Shown here: piece after piece, positions 20,340 through 22,500 of the stretch | Position numbering within the stretch: position 1 is the first letter of the stretch | How the letters are laid out: the number at the start of each line of letters is the position of its first letter | Assembly (NCBI GenBank): GCA_012295275.1 | Contig: CM022675.1 | Coordinates: forward strand, 13,261,517 to 13,284,016 | Source of the DNA: Chrysomallon squamiferum | Taxonomy: Eukaryota; Mollusca; Gastropoda; Neomphalida; Peltospiridae | Length of the DNA: 22,500 nucleotides | Reading direction: 5' to 3' | The notes under the pieces: generated by a model | The model's database searches: none | Told to the model about the DNA's origin: nothing | Seen by the model: the letters and a program-made list of their open reading frames with translations, nothing else | Program-made: the position numbers and the translations under genes

Positions 20340-20491
20340 GTGATTTTAACATTACTACAATTATTATTAGTAGTAGTGTAACAGTAGTAGTAGTAGTAGT
20401 AGTAGTAGCAGTAGTAGTAGTTTAACAGTAGTAGTAGTAGTAGTAGTAACAGTAGTAGTAGTTTAACAGTAGTAGTAGTAGTAGTAGTAAC

Positions 20492-20574
<83 letters not shown>

Positions 20575-20606
20575 ACAGTAGTAGTAGTAGTAGTAGTAGT
20601 AACAAC

Positions 20607-20648
<42 letters not shown>

Positions 20649-21205
20649 TGTAGTAGTAGTAATAGTAGTAGTTATAGTAGCAGTAGCAGTAGTAGTAGTA
20701 GTTTAACAGTAGTAGTAGTAGTAGCAGTAGTAGTACTAGTTGTAGTAACAGTAGTAGTACTAGTAGTAGTAATAGTAACAGTAGTAGTAGTAGTAGTAGA
20801 AACAGTAGGAGCAGAAGTAGTGCAGTAGTTGTTGTAGTAGTAGAAACAGTAGCCGTCTTTGAAGTGTCATAAGTAGCTGTTGTTAATGTGGCTGCAACAG
20901 TATTATTAACAACAGAAGTAGAAATAATAATAATAAATAATGATAATAATGAAGATGATGATGATGATAAGAATAGTTGTAGTAGTAGCTGTTGTTGCAG
21001 TTGTATTATTAGTTGTAGCAGCATCAGCAATATAATAAGCAGTAATGATGATAGCAGATGCAAAATTTAATATTACTGTTGTAATACTTTTTTTTGTTAT
21101 TCTTCTTGCTATTTATATATTTATTTATTTATTGGTTTGTTTTGTTTGTTTGTTTGCTTGTTTAATTGTCTGTTTGTTTAATTGTCTGTTTGTTCGTTTG
21201 TTCAG
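20340..21205 (+). other. Intron 1 of the SLC3A1-type gene, with a long AGT array
   Basis: This 866-bp phase-1 intron runs from GTGATT to GTTCAG. About 20346-20860 is almost entirely (AGT)n with AAC, TTTAAC and AGC interruptions; the TTTAAC variant recurs 41 bp apart (20421 and 20462). Mixed AAT/ATG/AGT/TGC triplets follow to about 21060. (ATTT)n and (TTTG)n with a duplicated TTTAATTGTCTG word then form the pyrimidine-rich tract at 21118-21203. Confidence 0.8.
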
Positions 21206-21388
21206 GTCTGACGTCACGACTTGATTATCTGAAAGAGATCGGAGTCGGAGTTGTGTCTATCAGTCCTGTCTACAAAACCAAGCCCAACTCCACTAGCGAC
21301 TACGACATCGTTGATCACAACGCCATTGATCCGCGCTTCGGCAACGACGACGACTTTGCCAGACTGATCAATGAGACTCACGTCAGAG
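21206..21388 (+). CDS. SLC3A1: SLC3A1-type heavy chain, second coding exon (GH13 barrel)
   Basis: The acceptor GTTCAG ends at 21205, and the exon adds GT to complete Gly143, giving LQ-G-LTSRLDYLKEIGV as in GH13 proteins (GDLQG followed by a helix). Residues 144-203 hold the barrel motif VVSISPVYKT and DYDIVDHNAIDPRFGNDDDF, the equivalent of the GYD-x-x-D-x-x-x-IDP-x-FG signature of maltase-like and rBAT proteins. Two N-glycosylation sequons are visible, Asn170 (NST) and Asn198 (NET), as expected for an extracellular domain. The donor is AGAG|GTAAAC, again splitting a glycine (204) in phase 1. Exon length (183 nt) is a multiple of three. Confidence 0.88.
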
Positions 21389-21725
21389 GTAAACAATATT
21401 AAATCTTTTATCTGTCTGTCTGTGTATTCGTGTGTTTGTCCGTGTATTCTTTGTCTTTGTAGTGCTGTATGACAAGAGTTATGCCCCTTGGTAATTGTAT
21501 TATGGGGTTTTATTGGGGTGTTTTGTTGTTGTTTTGTTGTGTTTGTTTTTTGTTGTTGTTGTGTGTTTTTTTTTTTTATATATATATGGACAGAATATGT
21601 ATATATATTTGCAATTTATTATTTACTTATTTATTTATTTATTTATTTACGAGAAATTAATATAAATTATTCTATTTTATATTAGTTTATTTCATTTCAT
21701 TATGTATTTATTTCGTTATATTTAG
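21389..21725 (+). other. Intron 2 of the SLC3A1-type gene
   Basis: This is a 337-bp phase-1 intron from GTAAAC to ATTTAG. It holds TCTG and GTTTT/GTT runs (about 21408-21567), a T-run with (TA)n at 21567-21590 and (ATTT)n at 21628-21650. No coding potential is seen. Confidence 0.75.
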
Positions 21726-21871
21726 GGATGTATTTAATAATGGACTTCATTCCTGGACTCACGAGTAACGACCACCCCTGGTTTCTGGAAAGCAGCAACA
21801 ACACGGACAACCCAAAGAAAAACTATTACGTGTGGCATGAGGGCCGGGGAAATGCCACACCCAGCAACTGG
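21726..21871 (+). CDS. SLC3A1: SLC3A1-type heavy chain, third coding exon (GH13 region I and start of domain B)
   Basis: The acceptor TTATATTTAG ends at 21725 and GG completes Gly204. The exon encodes residues 205-252: MYLIMDFIPGLTSNDHPWF is the strand carrying GH13 conserved region I. DNPKKNYYVWHEGRGN and PSNW open domain B, which rBAT and bacterial maltases have and 4F2hc (SLC3A2) lacks, so the paralogue call favours SLC3A1. The usual D-x-x-x-N-H of region I is D-F-I-P-G-L here, so the Asn and His are replaced (Gly214, Leu215). Sequons are at Asn228 and Asn246. The donor is TGG|GTCAGT at 21872, phase 0. No later exon is found before the window ends, so the gene is cut by the right edge; the remaining barrel and C-terminal beta domain lie outside. 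Confidence 0.87.

Positions 21872-22500
<629 letters not shown>

Noticed and set aside
20341-21063. Long poly-Val or poly-Leu/Tyr open frames over the AGT array
   Set aside because: Stop-poor triplet repeats give open frames on both strands; the true reading frame leaves at the donor 20340.
19913-21871. SLC3A2 (4F2hc) as the identity of gene 2
   Set aside because: The exon 3 domain-B start (DNPKKNYYVWH...PSNW) is present in rBAT and absent from 4F2hc.
19913-21871. An active maltase or alpha-glucosidase
   Set aside because: The single N-terminal transmembrane helix, the following Cys108 and the lost region I Asn-His fit a transporter heavy chain better.

Overview
This is a stretch of animal nuclear DNA, most likely from a lophotrochozoan and plausibly a mollusc. 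The evidence is spliced genes with GT-AG introns, GC-rich coding exons set in AT-rich DNA, and very dense microsatellites. There are no operons, ribosome binding sites or viral genes. The taxon is an inference. Only two protein-coding genes can be supported, both on the + strand, and both introns and intergenic DNA are packed with simple repeats.

Layout. Positions 1-13430 hold no gene I can support. They contain microsatellites (GT/CA, AT, ATTT, GA/CT, ATC, AAT, AGT, poly-T), two degenerate minisatellites (period 65-70 bp at 2061-2330 and 76-79 bp at 4501-4670), two recent short tandem duplications (56 bp at 5791-5902 and 29 bp at 6321-6378), and two weak tRNA-like B-box remnants near 1964 and 8735.

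Gene 1 (about 13474-15022) encodes the C-terminal half of an NHL-repeat protein resembling TRIM32/NHL-1. A short exon ends at 13595. A 625-bp intron full of AGT and ATT repeats follows, then a terminal exon at 14221-15022. The two exons encode six NHL repeats, enough for a six-bladed beta-propeller. A one-base frameshift near 14462 interrupts the third repeat. RING, B-box and coiled-coil exons, if present, lie upstream and were not found.

The intergenic stretch 15023-19912 holds more microsatellites, a possible hAT-like transposon end at 15916, a perfect 24-bp palindrome at 16250-16273, and a tight cluster of CAGGTA/TACCTG hexamers at 16740-16853. The cluster lies just upstream of a good splice donor at 16931 and could be the promoter and untranslated first exon of gene 2.

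Gene 2 (19913 to beyond the window) is an SLC3A1 (rBAT)-type amino-acid transporter heavy chain. Three coding exons (19913-20339, 21206-21388, 21726-21871) splice in frame to the first 252 residues: a cytosolic tail, one transmembrane helix, the cysteine expected to bond the light chain, and the start of a GH13 alpha-amylase-like ectodomain. The rest lies beyond the right edge.

The two genes have no evident functional link. The most useful items for follow-up are the frameshift, the replaced GH13 Asn-His pair, the CAGGTA cluster, the excess of TGACGTCA octamers and the palindrome. I did not find a convincing new biological system.
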